Assembly (NCBI GenBank): GCA_007131465.1
Contig: SLQN01000036.1
Coordinates: forward strand, 1-9,923
Length of the DNA: 9,923 bases
Direction of reading: 5' to 3'
Source: Paracoccaceae bacterium
GTDB lineage: Bacteria > Pseudomonadota > Alphaproteobacteria > Rhodobacterales > Rhodobacteraceae
The notes under the pieces are model-generated. The model saw nothing but the letters and a program-made list of their open reading frames with translations, searched no databases and had not been told where the DNA came from. The position numbers and the translations under genes were made by a program. This document shows positions 1 to 5,818 of the stretch, piece by piece (position 1 is the stretch's first letter; every line of letters begins with the position of its first letter).

Positions 1-192
1 CGCGGCAGGTACGCGTCCGCCATCGGCCTTCGGTTGCCTGCGCAAGGTATAGGCAGGTGTGGGCGCAGCCACCTTGCCCGGAGACTCCTCGGAATACAGG
101 GAAAGCGACGCCGCGCCCTGCACATCTGCCGGGGCGCTGGCCGGTGTCGCACGTCGCAACCGGAACCGCTGAGATTTATTCTGTGTAGTCAT
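1..192 (-). CDS. KpsE-like capsule polysaccharide export protein, N-terminal fragment (cut by window edge)
   Basis: An open frame runs without a stop from an ATG at 192 to the left edge (64 codons) and overlaps the last 17 bases of kpsT. The ATG has an AAGG motif about six bases upstream, inside kpsT. The visible protein starts MTTQNKSQRFRLRR and continues as a proline-, alanine- and charge-rich stretch with no membrane segment yet. A basic FRLRR/FRIRR-type start followed by a long disordered cytoplasmic tail is, from memory of the family, typical of rhodobacteral capsule biosynthesis proteins of the KpsE/Wzc (polysaccharide co-polymerase) type, which span the inner membrane and link the ABC exporter to the outer-membrane exit. 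The overlap with kpsT supports co-translation and a role in the same exporter. The diagnostic membrane and coiled-coil parts lie outside the window, so the family call rests on position and the N-terminal style. Confidence 0.6.
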   Translation of the reverse strand, partial: MTTQNKSQRFRLRRATPASAPADVQGAASLSLYSEESPGKVAAPTPAYTLRRQPKADGGRVPAA

Positions 193-835
193 ATAACGCC
201 TTGGCTTCCTGCAAGCTGTCGAAGAAATACAGCTTCCCTTCGTGCATCACGGCTGCCGATGTGCAGAACCGCGAGAGTGTCTGCATATCATGAGAAACGA
301 TCACAAGTGTGGCAGACTCGAACTTTTCGCGCATCACGCCGCCAGCACGCCGGTTGAAGCCGACATCAGTGGTCGTGGGCATGCCTTCATCCACAAGATA
401 CACGTCGAACCTGATCGCCAGCATCAAGGATAGCGACAGCCGCGCGCGCATCCCCTGGCTGTAGGTTCCCAGCGGCATATCGAAATATTCGCCGATATCG
501 CACAGCCAGCGGCAGAAGGCTTCAACCTCATCCTGATCCAAGCTGTAGAGTGCTGCGATATAGCGCACATTCTCGGTCGCGGTATGCTTGGATTCAAGTC
601 CGCCCATGAAGCCCAGCGGAAACGAGACGCTGCAATTGCGCACGATCTTGCCGCTGTCGGGCTTTTCCAGCCCCGCCATCATGTTGATGACGGTGGTCTT
701 GCCCGTGCCGTTCTTTGCCAGAATCCCGAGGTTCACGCCGGGCTGTACCGAAAAGGTTGCGTCTTCAAGGATGATCTTGCGCTGTGTCCCCGTCCAGAAA
801 GATTTGCTTACATTCTCGAAGTCCAGCACGGTCAC
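176..835 (-). CDS. kpsT: Capsular polysaccharide ABC transporter, ATP-binding protein KpsT
   Basis: A 219-residue ABC ATPase that powers export of capsular polysaccharide across the inner membrane together with a KpsM permease. Its length matches the short KpsT/BexA subfamily. Visible motifs are Walker A at about 40-48 (AKNGTGKTT), the ABC signature at 125-131 (YSQGMRA), Walker B at 143-150 (FDVYLVDE) and the H-loop histidine at 182 (VSHD). The phrase EYFDMPLGTYSQGMRARL closely follows E. coli KpsT (KYFDMPMKTYSSGMRSRL). The first glycine of Walker A is alanine, and the catalytic glutamate is followed by GMPTTTD where E. coli KpsT has ITAVGDA. The start is GTG at 835. Downstream it overlaps a KpsE-like gene. 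Directly upstream there is no kpsM, so the permease must lie elsewhere. Family assignment is firm; the polysaccharide exported is unknown. Confidence 0.92.
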   Translation of the reverse strand: MTVLDFENVSKSFWTGTQRKIILEDATFSVQPGVNLGILAKNGTGKTTVINMMAGLEKPDSGKIVRNCSVSFPLGFMGGLESKHTATENVRYIAALYSLDQDEVEAFCRWLCDIGEYFDMPLGTYSQGMRARLSLSLMLAIRFDVYLVDEGMPTTTDVGFNRRAGGVMREKFESATLVIVSHDMQTLSRFCTSAAVMHEGKLYFFDSLQEAKALYDYTE

Positions 836-906
836 TCACCCCGTTTCACCAGCCGCACCTTGCGCCCCTCCGCCACAGAACACGTGGCAGATGCCGGTTG
901 TTCACC

Positions 907-924
907 ATATTTGTTGGCAAATAT
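907..924. promoter_or_regulatory. Inverted repeat, candidate operator upstream of kpsT
   Basis: A perfect 7-bp inverted repeat, ATATTTG-TTGG-CAAATAT, in an AT-rich island 72 bases upstream of the kpsT start. It overlaps the putative -10 element of a minus-strand promoter (see 920-949), which is the usual geometry of a repressor site. The binding protein is not known. The dyad itself is seen directly; its role is inferred. Confidence 0.4.
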
Positions 925-949
925 ACGCCTTGCGACATCAATATGCCAC
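920..949 (-). promoter_or_regulatory. Putative sigma70-type promoter for kpsT
   Basis: Read on the minus strand, GTGGCA (949-944; four of six bases match TTGACA) is followed after 18 bases by TATATT (925-920; five of six match TATAAT). Transcription would begin near 913 and leave a leader of roughly 80 bases before the GTG of kpsT. Found by eye only. Confidence 0.3.
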
Positions 950-967
950 GAAAATTGAGAATTGATG

Positions 968-993
968 ACTGGTCTTGCGCGAAAGTGACCAGT
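968..993 (-). terminator. Inverted repeat downstream of the DUF882 gene, possible weak terminator
   Basis: ACTGGTC and GACCAGT form a perfect 7-bp stem around a 12-base loop, about 85 bases past the stop of the minus-strand DUF882 gene. On that strand the stem is followed by CATCAATTCTCAATTTT, which is T-rich but not a clean T-run, so termination is possible but not certain. It could also be a protein-binding dyad for kpsT. Confidence 0.3.
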
Positions 994-1047
994 TTGCAAA
1001 ACGTTGAGATGGAACAGAGACCCGCCGCCCCGCTTCTCGCGAGGCCA

Positions 1048-1072
1048 GTGTCAGGCAGGCCGTGTCAGGCAG
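1048..1072. repeat. Two tandem copies of an 11-base repeat
   Basis: GTGTCAGGCAG occurs at 1048-1058 and again at 1062-1072, a period of 14 bases. A degenerate third copy (sharing GTCAGG) follows in phase at 1076 and runs into the 3' end of the DUF882 gene. Probably a small replication-slippage repeat just behind the stop codon; no function is evident. Confidence 0.5.
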
Positions 1073-1078
1073 ATTTCG

Positions 1079-1648
1079 TCAGGTGCCCCAGGACCGCACT
1101 GCGCCACAATCGAAATGCACAAAATCAGAGCGCGAATACCGCCCCACGCCACCCGCGTTGCAGGCTGTCGCCGCCCGCGCGATCTGCGCGACGCTGCGCG
1201 AACGCAACCGCACATCCGCCGCCTGTCCGCGCAGGTGGAGCGAATTCTGCGCCACATTGCGCGACCGGGCGCGCAGCATGGCATTTGTCTGGGGCGAACG
1301 AAAGCCCGACAGCAACATGTAGGGTTCGTTCACGCGCAATATGTTGTGGGTCGCGGCCAGAAAATCGATTGTGCGGGCATCGATATTGTGGACAGCGTTG
1401 TTACGCCAGTCGCGGAAGAAATGGTTGATCTCGGCCAGCGATTCCGGAACGTACTTGCCGTCGATCCAGTAGACGAGGTTCATCGACTCGCCCGTGCGCC
1501 CGGAATAGAAATGCAGGCGGCGGATGTCGCCCGCGCCGCGCGCATAGGCCGTAACGCCGGGAAAGAAGGGCGCGGCCATAACCGCTGTCGCCGCGAAAGC
1601 ACCCAGGATCGAGCGCCGCGTCATGTTCAGTGTCGTTACTTGATGCAT
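1079..1648 (-). CDS. DUF882 / YcbK-like (peptidase M15-type) murein endopeptidase with Tat signal
   Basis: A 189-residue exported protein of the DUF882 (YcbK/MepK) family, zinc-dependent peptidases related to M15 that cut peptidoglycan cross-links in the periplasm. The N-terminus carries a twin-arginine motif (TRRSILG, Arg11-Arg12), then a hydrophobic alanine-rich stretch, so export should be by the Tat route. The conserved core follows: LSGFRSPQTN at 113-122, SLHLRGQAADV with the zinc ligands His138 and Asp145, and FVHFDCG with His178. It ends in GAVRSWG, as is common in the family. The usual H-x6-D...H set is complete, so the protein looks active. An alternative start at Met9 (1624) would put the RR pair close to the N-terminus as in many Tat signals; I kept the upstream ATG because of a purine-rich stretch before it. 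It is divergent from a YcbB-like L,D-transpeptidase, and E. coli MepK cleaves the 3-3 cross-links such enzymes make. Confidence 0.88.
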   Translation of the reverse strand: MHQVTTLNMTRRSILGAFAATAVMAAPFFPGVTAYARGAGDIRRLHFYSGRTGESMNLVYWIDGKYVPESLAEINHFFRDWRNNAVHNIDARTIDFLAATHNILRVNEPYMLLSGFRSPQTNAMLRARSRNVAQNSLHLRGQAADVRLRSRSVAQIARAATACNAGGVGRYSRSDFVHFDCGAVRSWGT

Positions 1649-2052
1649 CAGTTCTCTGTCCCTGTTTCGTTTCAGGCCCTGCCCGCCGGTGGGCCTGTCG
1701 CTTCTCAGGCTTGTCTGCCCGCGCTTCGATTATCTGCGTATCACGCTACTCGTACCGCGTCTTTTATGTGACGGGTTTGCCACACCCGACGCATTGTCCC
1801 AAGGTGATTCCTTTGCCCGATGCCGCGGACAAGGCAGTTTGAGCGGAAACTTGCCACTATCCGCACAAGACAGGGTGTTGCATGCGCATCTGGACGCGAT
1901 CTGACAAGGCTTCGGTCTGCATCCCTCCACCATAACGAAAGAGCGTAAATGAAGTCTGAATGCAACACGCGCCGGGGTGTGTGGCGGTCTCTCAGTCTTG
2001 TGACTGGACCCCGAGACCGCTACGCTGCCTACTTCGGGGGATGTGATTCAGG
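1649..2052. other. Divergent intergenic region between the DUF882 and L,D-transpeptidase genes
   Basis: These 404 bases must hold the start signals of both divergent cell-wall genes. No reading frame in it has good coding character. Visible structure includes a short repeat CGGGT-N7-ACCCG at 1772-1788, a 9-bp inverted repeat GTGTTGCAT (1875-1883) / ATGCAACAC (1960-1968), and the strong hairpin at 1979-2025. I could not pick out convincing -35/-10 pairs for either gene. Confidence 0.6.
1979..2025 (+). promoter_or_regulatory. Long hairpin in the leader of the L,D-transpeptidase gene
   Basis: The arm GTGTGGCGGTCTC (1979-1991) can pair with GAGACCGCTACGC (2013-2025) over 13 positions, 11 Watson-Crick and two G-U. 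Inside it CAGTC-TTGT-GACTG (1993-2006) forms a second 5-bp stem with a tetraloop. The structure ends 27 bases before the first ATG. No T-run follows, so it is not a standard terminator. A leader RNA structure, an mRNA-stabilising element or a protein-binding dyad all fit. Confidence 0.45.
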
Positions 2053-3660
2053 ATGTTGAAAATGTTTGATATGTTTACGCTCAAGGCCGTCCGGGTGCTG
2101 GCGGCTATTGGTCTGGTGACTATTCTGGGGATGGCCGAAATCGCTGTCGCGCAGCAGTTCCCGGCGTTTCGCCAGACGCTGGCCGAAAGCGTCGCGTCCG
2201 ACGCAAAGACTTCAGGCTTCTACCGCGAGCGGGACTACGCCCCCTTGTGGACAGGCGCGGAGCATGCCGAACGCCGTACGGCACTTCTCAATGCTCTGGC
2301 GCGCGCGCATGAACACGGGCTGCCGTCGGCGCGCTATGATGCGCCTGGCCTGATCGCGGCCTTCGAGGCGGTGGAGAGCGAACGCGACCGCGCCCGGCTG
2401 GAAGCGAAGGTCACGAAGGTTTTCCTGCAATATGCTCGCGATATCACCAGCGGTGTTCTGGACCCGCGCCAGATTGACCGCAGCATCGTGCGCGCCCTGC
2501 CGCGCCCCGACCCTGAAAAGCTGCTGACGGAATTTGCCGGCAGCGCGCCCGTCACCTTTATTCGCAACCTTGCCCCGAAAGCGCCCGAATATGCCCGGCT
2601 GTTCCGCGCCCGGCAGGAACTTGAAGGGGTGATCGCTGCGGGCGGCTGGGGGCCTACTGTCCCCGAGGCCCGCTTCACCCCCGGCACATCGGGGCGCGAG
2701 GTAATCGCCCTGCGCAACCGGCTGATCGCGATGGGGTATCTGGCGCGATCAGCCACGGCCAGCTATGACGCATCCCTGCAATCGGCCGTGCTGAATTTTC
2801 AGATCAACCACGGGCTGGAGGCGGATGGCATAGCCGGGGCCGCGACCGTGCGCGCACTGAATGTCCCCCCCGAGGAGCGTCTGAAATCCGTCATCGTGGC
2901 GATGGAGCGCGAGCGCTGGCTGAACATCCCGCGCGGCGACCGGCATATCTGGGTCAACCTGACCGATTTCACCAGCAAGATCATTGACCATGATCAGGTC
3001 ACGTTCGAGACCGTCTCGGTGATCGGCGCGCAGGCGTCGGACCGGCAAACCCCCGAATTCTCCGACAAGATGACCTATATGGAGATCAATCCCGACTGGA
3101 CCTTGCCGCGTTCGATCATTGCGCGGTCCTATTGGGGGGCGCTGGCTTCGGGCGGGGCGCGGCATTTGCAGATCGTCGATGCGCGTGGGCGTGTCGTGCC
3201 GCGCGAAGCGGTCAATTTCGCGCGCTACACCCCCGCGAATTTTCCCTTCAATGTGCGCCAGCCTCCGGGGCCAAGCAACGCCCTGGGCGAAGTGAAGTTC
3301 ATGTTTCCCAACCCCTATGCGATCTACCTGCATGACACACCTGAACGGCATCTGTTCCGCACCACGGTCCGGACGCATTCCTCGGGCTGCATCCGACTGA
3401 ACGATCCGCGCGATTTCGCCTATGAACTGCTCTCGCGCCAGACCAGCGACCCCCAGGGCCTGTATCATTCGACCCTGAACACCCGCCAGCAGACGCGCGT
3501 CTATCTGGACGAGCCTGTGCCCGTGCATCTGGTCTATCGCACGGCCTTTACCAATGTGCGCGGCGCGTTGAATTTCCGCGATGACATGTATGGCCGCGAT
3601 GCGAAGATCTATGACGCGCTGCTGCGTGCGGGCGCGGTCGAGAACGGTTTGCGGATCTGA
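2053..3660 (+). CDS. YcbB/LdtD-like L,D-transpeptidase with peptidoglycan-binding domain
   Basis: A 535-residue periplasmic L,D-transpeptidase that makes 3-3 cross-links between meso-diaminopimelate residues of peptidoglycan; enzymes of this type resist most penicillins. An N-terminal hydrophobic segment (about 11-34, ending near AVAQQ) acts as a signal peptide or anchor. A scaffold region follows at about 40-200, then a PG_binding_1 domain at about 213-270 (LRNRLIAMGYL...FQINHGLEADGIAG). The YkuD catalytic domain is at about 297-500, with YLHDTP (His427) and THSSGCIRLNDP carrying the nucleophile Cys446. All catalytic residues are present and the length fits YcbB proteins. The first ATG overlaps the best ribosome site: AGGA at 2050-2053 lies 8 bases before the ATG at 2062, so translation may begin at codon 4 (MFDMFTLK). 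It is divergent from the DUF882 hydrolase and 151 bases upstream of an acyl-carrier operon, which probably has its own promoter. Confidence 0.95.
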   Translation: MLKMFDMFTLKAVRVLAAIGLVTILGMAEIAVAQQFPAFRQTLAESVASDAKTSGFYRERDYAPLWTGAEHAERRTALLNALARAHEHGLPSARYDAPGLIAAFEAVESERDRARLEAKVTKVFLQYARDITSGVLDPRQIDRSIVRALPRPDPEKLLTEFAGSAPVTFIRNLAPKAPEYARLFRARQELEGVIAAGGWGPTVPEARFTPGTSGREVIALRNRLIAMGYLARSATASYDASLQSAVLNFQINHGLEADGIAGAATVRALNVPPEERLKSVIVAMERERWLNIPRGDRHIWVNLTDFTSKIIDHDQVTFETVSVIGAQASDRQTPEFSDKMTYMEINPDWTLPRSIIARSYWGALASGGARHLQIVDARGRVVPREAVNFARYTPANFPFNVRQPPGPSNALGEVKFMFPNPYAIYLHDTPERHLFRTTVRTHSSGCIRLNDPRDFAYELLSRQTSDPQGLYHSTLNTRQQTRVYLDEPVPVHLVYRTAFTNVRGALNFRDDMYGRDAKIYDALLRAGAVENGLRI

Positions 3661-3715
3661 CCCGGGCCAGGGCTGCGCGCGGTAAACCTGTGGGCCTTGC
3701 GCAACGGGATCGCAT

Positions 3716-3731
3716 GGCGCGCCTGTGCGCC
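3716..3731 (+). repeat. Small GC-rich stem-loop after the L,D-transpeptidase gene
   Basis: GGCGC-GCCTGT-GCGCC forms a 5-bp stem 55 bases past the transpeptidase stop. GAATTGATTT follows, which is too poor in T for a confident factor-independent terminator. Confidence 0.25.
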
Positions 3732-3747
3732 GAATTGATTTGGCCCC

Positions 3748-3765
3748 TTGTTACGAAACTGTTAC
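3748..3765 (+). promoter_or_regulatory. Direct repeat spaced by one helical turn upstream of the ACP operon
   Basis: TGTTAC occurs at 3749-3754 and 3760-3765, exactly 11 bases apart, about 45-60 bases before the ACP start. Same-face direct repeats at this spacing are typical of activator sites. No clear -10 element was found beside it, so its role is an inference. Confidence 0.25.
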
Positions 3766-3811
3766 AGTCGGGCACGATACAGGGCGCACGCGACAGCAAG
3801 GAGTGCTTCCG

Positions 3812-4099
3812 ATGGGACTCGATATCATGCACGGCAACGACCCGATAGCGGAGCGTGTGAAAGCCATCATCGCCGATCAGGCGTTGATCGACCCGGCTGA
3901 CCTGACCCCGGACAGCCGTCTGGCCGATCTGGGCGTTGACAGTCTGGGGCTGGTCGAATGCATCTTCGGGATCGAGGAAGCCTTCGGCATCTCGGTTCCG
4001 TTCAATGCCAACACGCCCGGCCAGTCGGGATTCGACATCTCTTCCGTGGGCGCGATCATCGCAGAGGTCGAAAAACTGGTGGCCCGTCAGGCTGCATGA
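3812..4099 (+). CDS. Stand-alone acyl carrier protein (NodF-like size)
   Basis: A 95-residue acyl carrier protein. It carries a growing acyl chain on a phosphopantetheine arm attached to Ser44 in the motif LGVDSLG. After it comes the usual helix LVECIFGIEEAFGISVP and a C-terminal helix (VGAIIAEVEKLV). The start at 3812 is set by a full AAGGAG ribosome site at 3798-3803, 8 bases before the ATG; the frame is open further upstream, but without such a site. It differs from the housekeeping AcpP, which has an ODSLD-like DSLDTVE context, and from AcpXL only to the extent that can be judged by eye. Its stop overlaps the start of a beta-ketoacyl synthase gene (ATGA), so the two are translated together and the synthase is its likely partner. 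The acyl product is unknown. Confidence 0.9.
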   Translation: MGLDIMHGNDPIAERVKAIIADQALIDPADLTPDSRLADLGVDSLGLVECIFGIEEAFGISVPFNANTPGQSGFDISSVGAIIAEVEKLVARQAA

Positions 4100-5307
4100 C
4101 GCGCGTTGTGATTACGGGCGCGGGGACACTGAACCCGCTTGGGGCTGACCTGCCCGGAACATTCGCGGCACTGCGCGACGGGCGCTGCGCGATCGGGCCG
4201 CTGACCTGCCGTGATGTGGACCGCTTGTCCATCCAGGTCGGGGCGGAAATCCGGGGCTTCGCGCCTGAAGACCATTTCCCCAAGACGCGGCTTTCGCTGC
4301 TGGACCGCTTTTCGCAAATCGCACTGGTTTCGGCGCGGCAGGCGCTCGCGCAATCCGGGCTTGTGCTGGACGACACGCTTGGCCTACGCGCAGGCGTAGT
4401 GCTGGGCACGGCGGGGGGCGGCAATACGACAGTCGATGACAATTACCGCGCTGTATATGAGGAGGGGAAAAACCGCGTGCATCCCTTCGTCGTGCCGCGC
4501 CTGATGCACAATGCAGCCGCGTCCCATGTGGCGATGGAATTCGGATTGAAGGGGCCAAGCTTCACCACCTCGACCGCCTGTGCGTCGGCCAATCATGCGA
4601 TGGGGCAGGCATTTCAGCTTGTGCGTGCGGGTGCGGCCGATGTGATGCTGACCGGCGGTTCCGAGGCGATGCTGTGTTTCGGCGGGATCAAGGCGTGGGA
4701 AGGGCTGCGCGTGATGGCGCGCGATACCTGCCGCCCGTTTTCGCGCGACCGCGCGGGCATGGTGCAGGGCGAAGGCGGCGCGGTCTTCGTGTTCGAGGGG
4801 TTGGAGCACGCGCGCGCACGCGGCGCGACCATTCTGGCCGAGGTCGCGGGCTTCGGGATGAGTTCGGATGCCGGTGACATCGTCATGCCCGATCTGGATG
4901 GCCCGGTCCGCGCGATGCGCGCCGCGCTGAGTGATGCCGGGCTACCGCCTGACGCTGTGGATTACGTCAATGCGCATGGCACAGGGACAACCGCCAATGA
5001 CCGGACCGAAGCGCAGGCGCTGCATATCGTGCTGGGCGAAAGGGCGGCGCAGGTTCCGGTGTCTTCGACCAAATCCATGCATGGCCACCTGATCGGCGGC
5101 ACGAGTGCAGTGGAATTGCTGGCCTGCCTGATGGCGTTGCAGGACGGAATCATCGCGCCCACGGTGAATTACACCGAACCCGACCCCGAGATCGCCCTGG
5201 ATGTCGTGCCCAATATTGCGCGCAGCGCGCATGTGTCGGTCGTGATGTCGAACGCCTTCGCCTTTGGCGGCATGAACGCGGTTCTGGTGCTGAAACGCCA
5301 CGGCTGA
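4096..5307 (+). CDS. Beta-ketoacyl-ACP synthase (FabF/NodE-like)
   Basis: A 403-residue condensing enzyme of the thiolase fold that extends an acyl chain by two carbons using malonyl-ACP. The Cys-His-His triad is complete: Cys162 in TACASANHA, His294 in NAHGTGTTANDRTE and His331 in STKSMHGHLIGG, with Lys326 beside it. The closing FGGMNAVLV motif (390-398) is also typical. The length is close to NodE (about 400 residues) and slightly shorter than FabF (about 413). The start ATG at 4096 overlaps the ACP stop by 4 bases; longer upstream frames would run through the ACP gene and are rejected. Having its own ACP in a two-gene operon suggests a dedicated lipid or acyl product rather than bulk fatty-acid synthesis. 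No ketoreductase, dehydratase or acyltransferase is present in the window. The reaction is sure; the pathway is not. Confidence 0.92.
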   Translation: MTRVVITGAGTLNPLGADLPGTFAALRDGRCAIGPLTCRDVDRLSIQVGAEIRGFAPEDHFPKTRLSLLDRFSQIALVSARQALAQSGLVLDDTLGLRAGVVLGTAGGGNTTVDDNYRAVYEEGKNRVHPFVVPRLMHNAAASHVAMEFGLKGPSFTTSTACASANHAMGQAFQLVRAGAADVMLTGGSEAMLCFGGIKAWEGLRVMARDTCRPFSRDRAGMVQGEGGAVFVFEGLEHARARGATILAEVAGFGMSSDAGDIVMPDLDGPVRAMRAALSDAGLPPDAVDYVNAHGTGTTANDRTEAQALHIVLGERAAQVPVSSTKSMHGHLIGGTSAVELLACLMALQDGIIAPTVNYTEPDPEIALDVVPNIARSAHVSVVMSNAFAFGGMNAVLVLKRHG

Positions 5308-5314
5308 GGGTGCC

Positions 5315-5818
5315 CTAGCCCCGCCCGGCAACCTTGCGCAGCGGTGTTTCAACTACGCGCTGCGTGTCGCCCATTGTCGTGACCGTGTCACGCAAGTCGT
5401 TCAGCAGATCCAGCAACTCATCCAGCCGTTCCGGGCCGAAAGCGGCGGCCAGAGTGGTGTAGCAGGGCTCGGACTCCTGCACGACCTCTTCGAACATGGC
5501 GCGGCCAGCGGCTGTCAGTCGCACCATATGGCGGCGGGCATCGTTGCAGTCCACCTGTTCGATCAGCCCGCGCTGGGTCAGGCCGCGAAAGATGCGCGTC
5601 AATGACGGCGGCAGGATGACGCAGCGTTCTGCCAGCGTCTTGGCGTCCAGCGCCTCGTCCTCGGCAAGCGCGCGCAACACGCGCCATTGCGGCATCGTCA
5701 GGTCATGGCTGTCGATGAAGGGCTTGAACAGCCGCGTCGTCGCCTCGCGCGCGCGCAACAGCGCGATCGGCAGCGATTTCTCGAATTTTCGCAATGCCTT
5801 GTTTCCCGCTTTCGCCAT
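5315..5818 (-). CDS. MarR-family transcriptional regulator, HpaR-like
   Basis: A 167-residue winged-helix DNA-binding protein of the MarR family. The stretch LPIALLRAREATTRLFKPFI, followed by HDLTMPQWRVLRAL, LAERCVILPPSLTRIFRGL and DARRHMVRLTAAG, matches the layout of HpaR, the repressor of homoprotocatechuate (aromatic acid) degradation, whose E. coli form reads IALLQAREAAMSYFRPIV and ILRPSLTGIL. Family dimers bind palindromes and let go when a phenolic ligand binds. The start is placed at 5818, where GAAGGG (5830-5825) lies 6 bases upstream; a longer form from 5848 has no good ribosome site. The gene is convergent with the synthase gene, with only 7 bases between stops, and divergent from gapR. 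A palindrome lies in its upstream region, which suggests self-regulation. No aromatic-degradation gene is in the window, so its targets are unknown. Confidence 0.88.
   Translation of the reverse strand: MAKAGNKALRKFEKSLPIALLRAREATTRLFKPFIDSHDLTMPQWRVLRALAEDEALDAKTLAERCVILPPSLTRIFRGLTQRGLIEQVDCNDARRHMVRLTAAGRAMFEEVVQESEPCYTTLAAAFGPERLDELLDLLNDLRDTVTTMGDTQRVVETPLRKVAGRG

Larger units (their letters stand above)
836..1078. other. Intergenic region between the DUF882 gene and kpsT
   Basis: These 243 bases hold no convincing gene. They contain a dyad at 907-924, a possible minus-strand promoter at 920-949, an inverted repeat at 968-993 and a short direct repeat at 1048-1072. A minus-strand frame is open from about 1050 down to a TGA at 832-834, which overlaps the GTG of kpsT by GTGA. 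It has no ATG and matches no family I know. Confidence 0.6.

Noticed and set aside
835..1050. 72-codon minus-strand frame ending in a GTGA overlap with kpsT
   Set aside because: It has no ATG, no clear ribosome site and no family resemblance. Kept only as a possible gene remnant in the findings.
1772..1788. CGGGT-N7-ACCCG stem-loop
   Set aside because: The stem is only 5 bp and has no T-run on either strand, so there is not enough to call a terminator or operator.
2749..3528. Minus-strand open frame of 259 codons inside the L,D-transpeptidase gene
   Set aside because: It is antisense to the conserved catalytic domain and has no recognisable motif; a shadow of GC-rich codon use.
3725..3811. 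Longer N-terminus for the ACP
   Set aside because: The AAGGAG site at 3798-3803 points to the ATG at 3812, and the extra residues match nothing in ACPs.
3958..4095. Upstream extension of the synthase frame
   Set aside because: It runs through the ACP gene in another frame. The family starts at MTRVVITGAG (4096).
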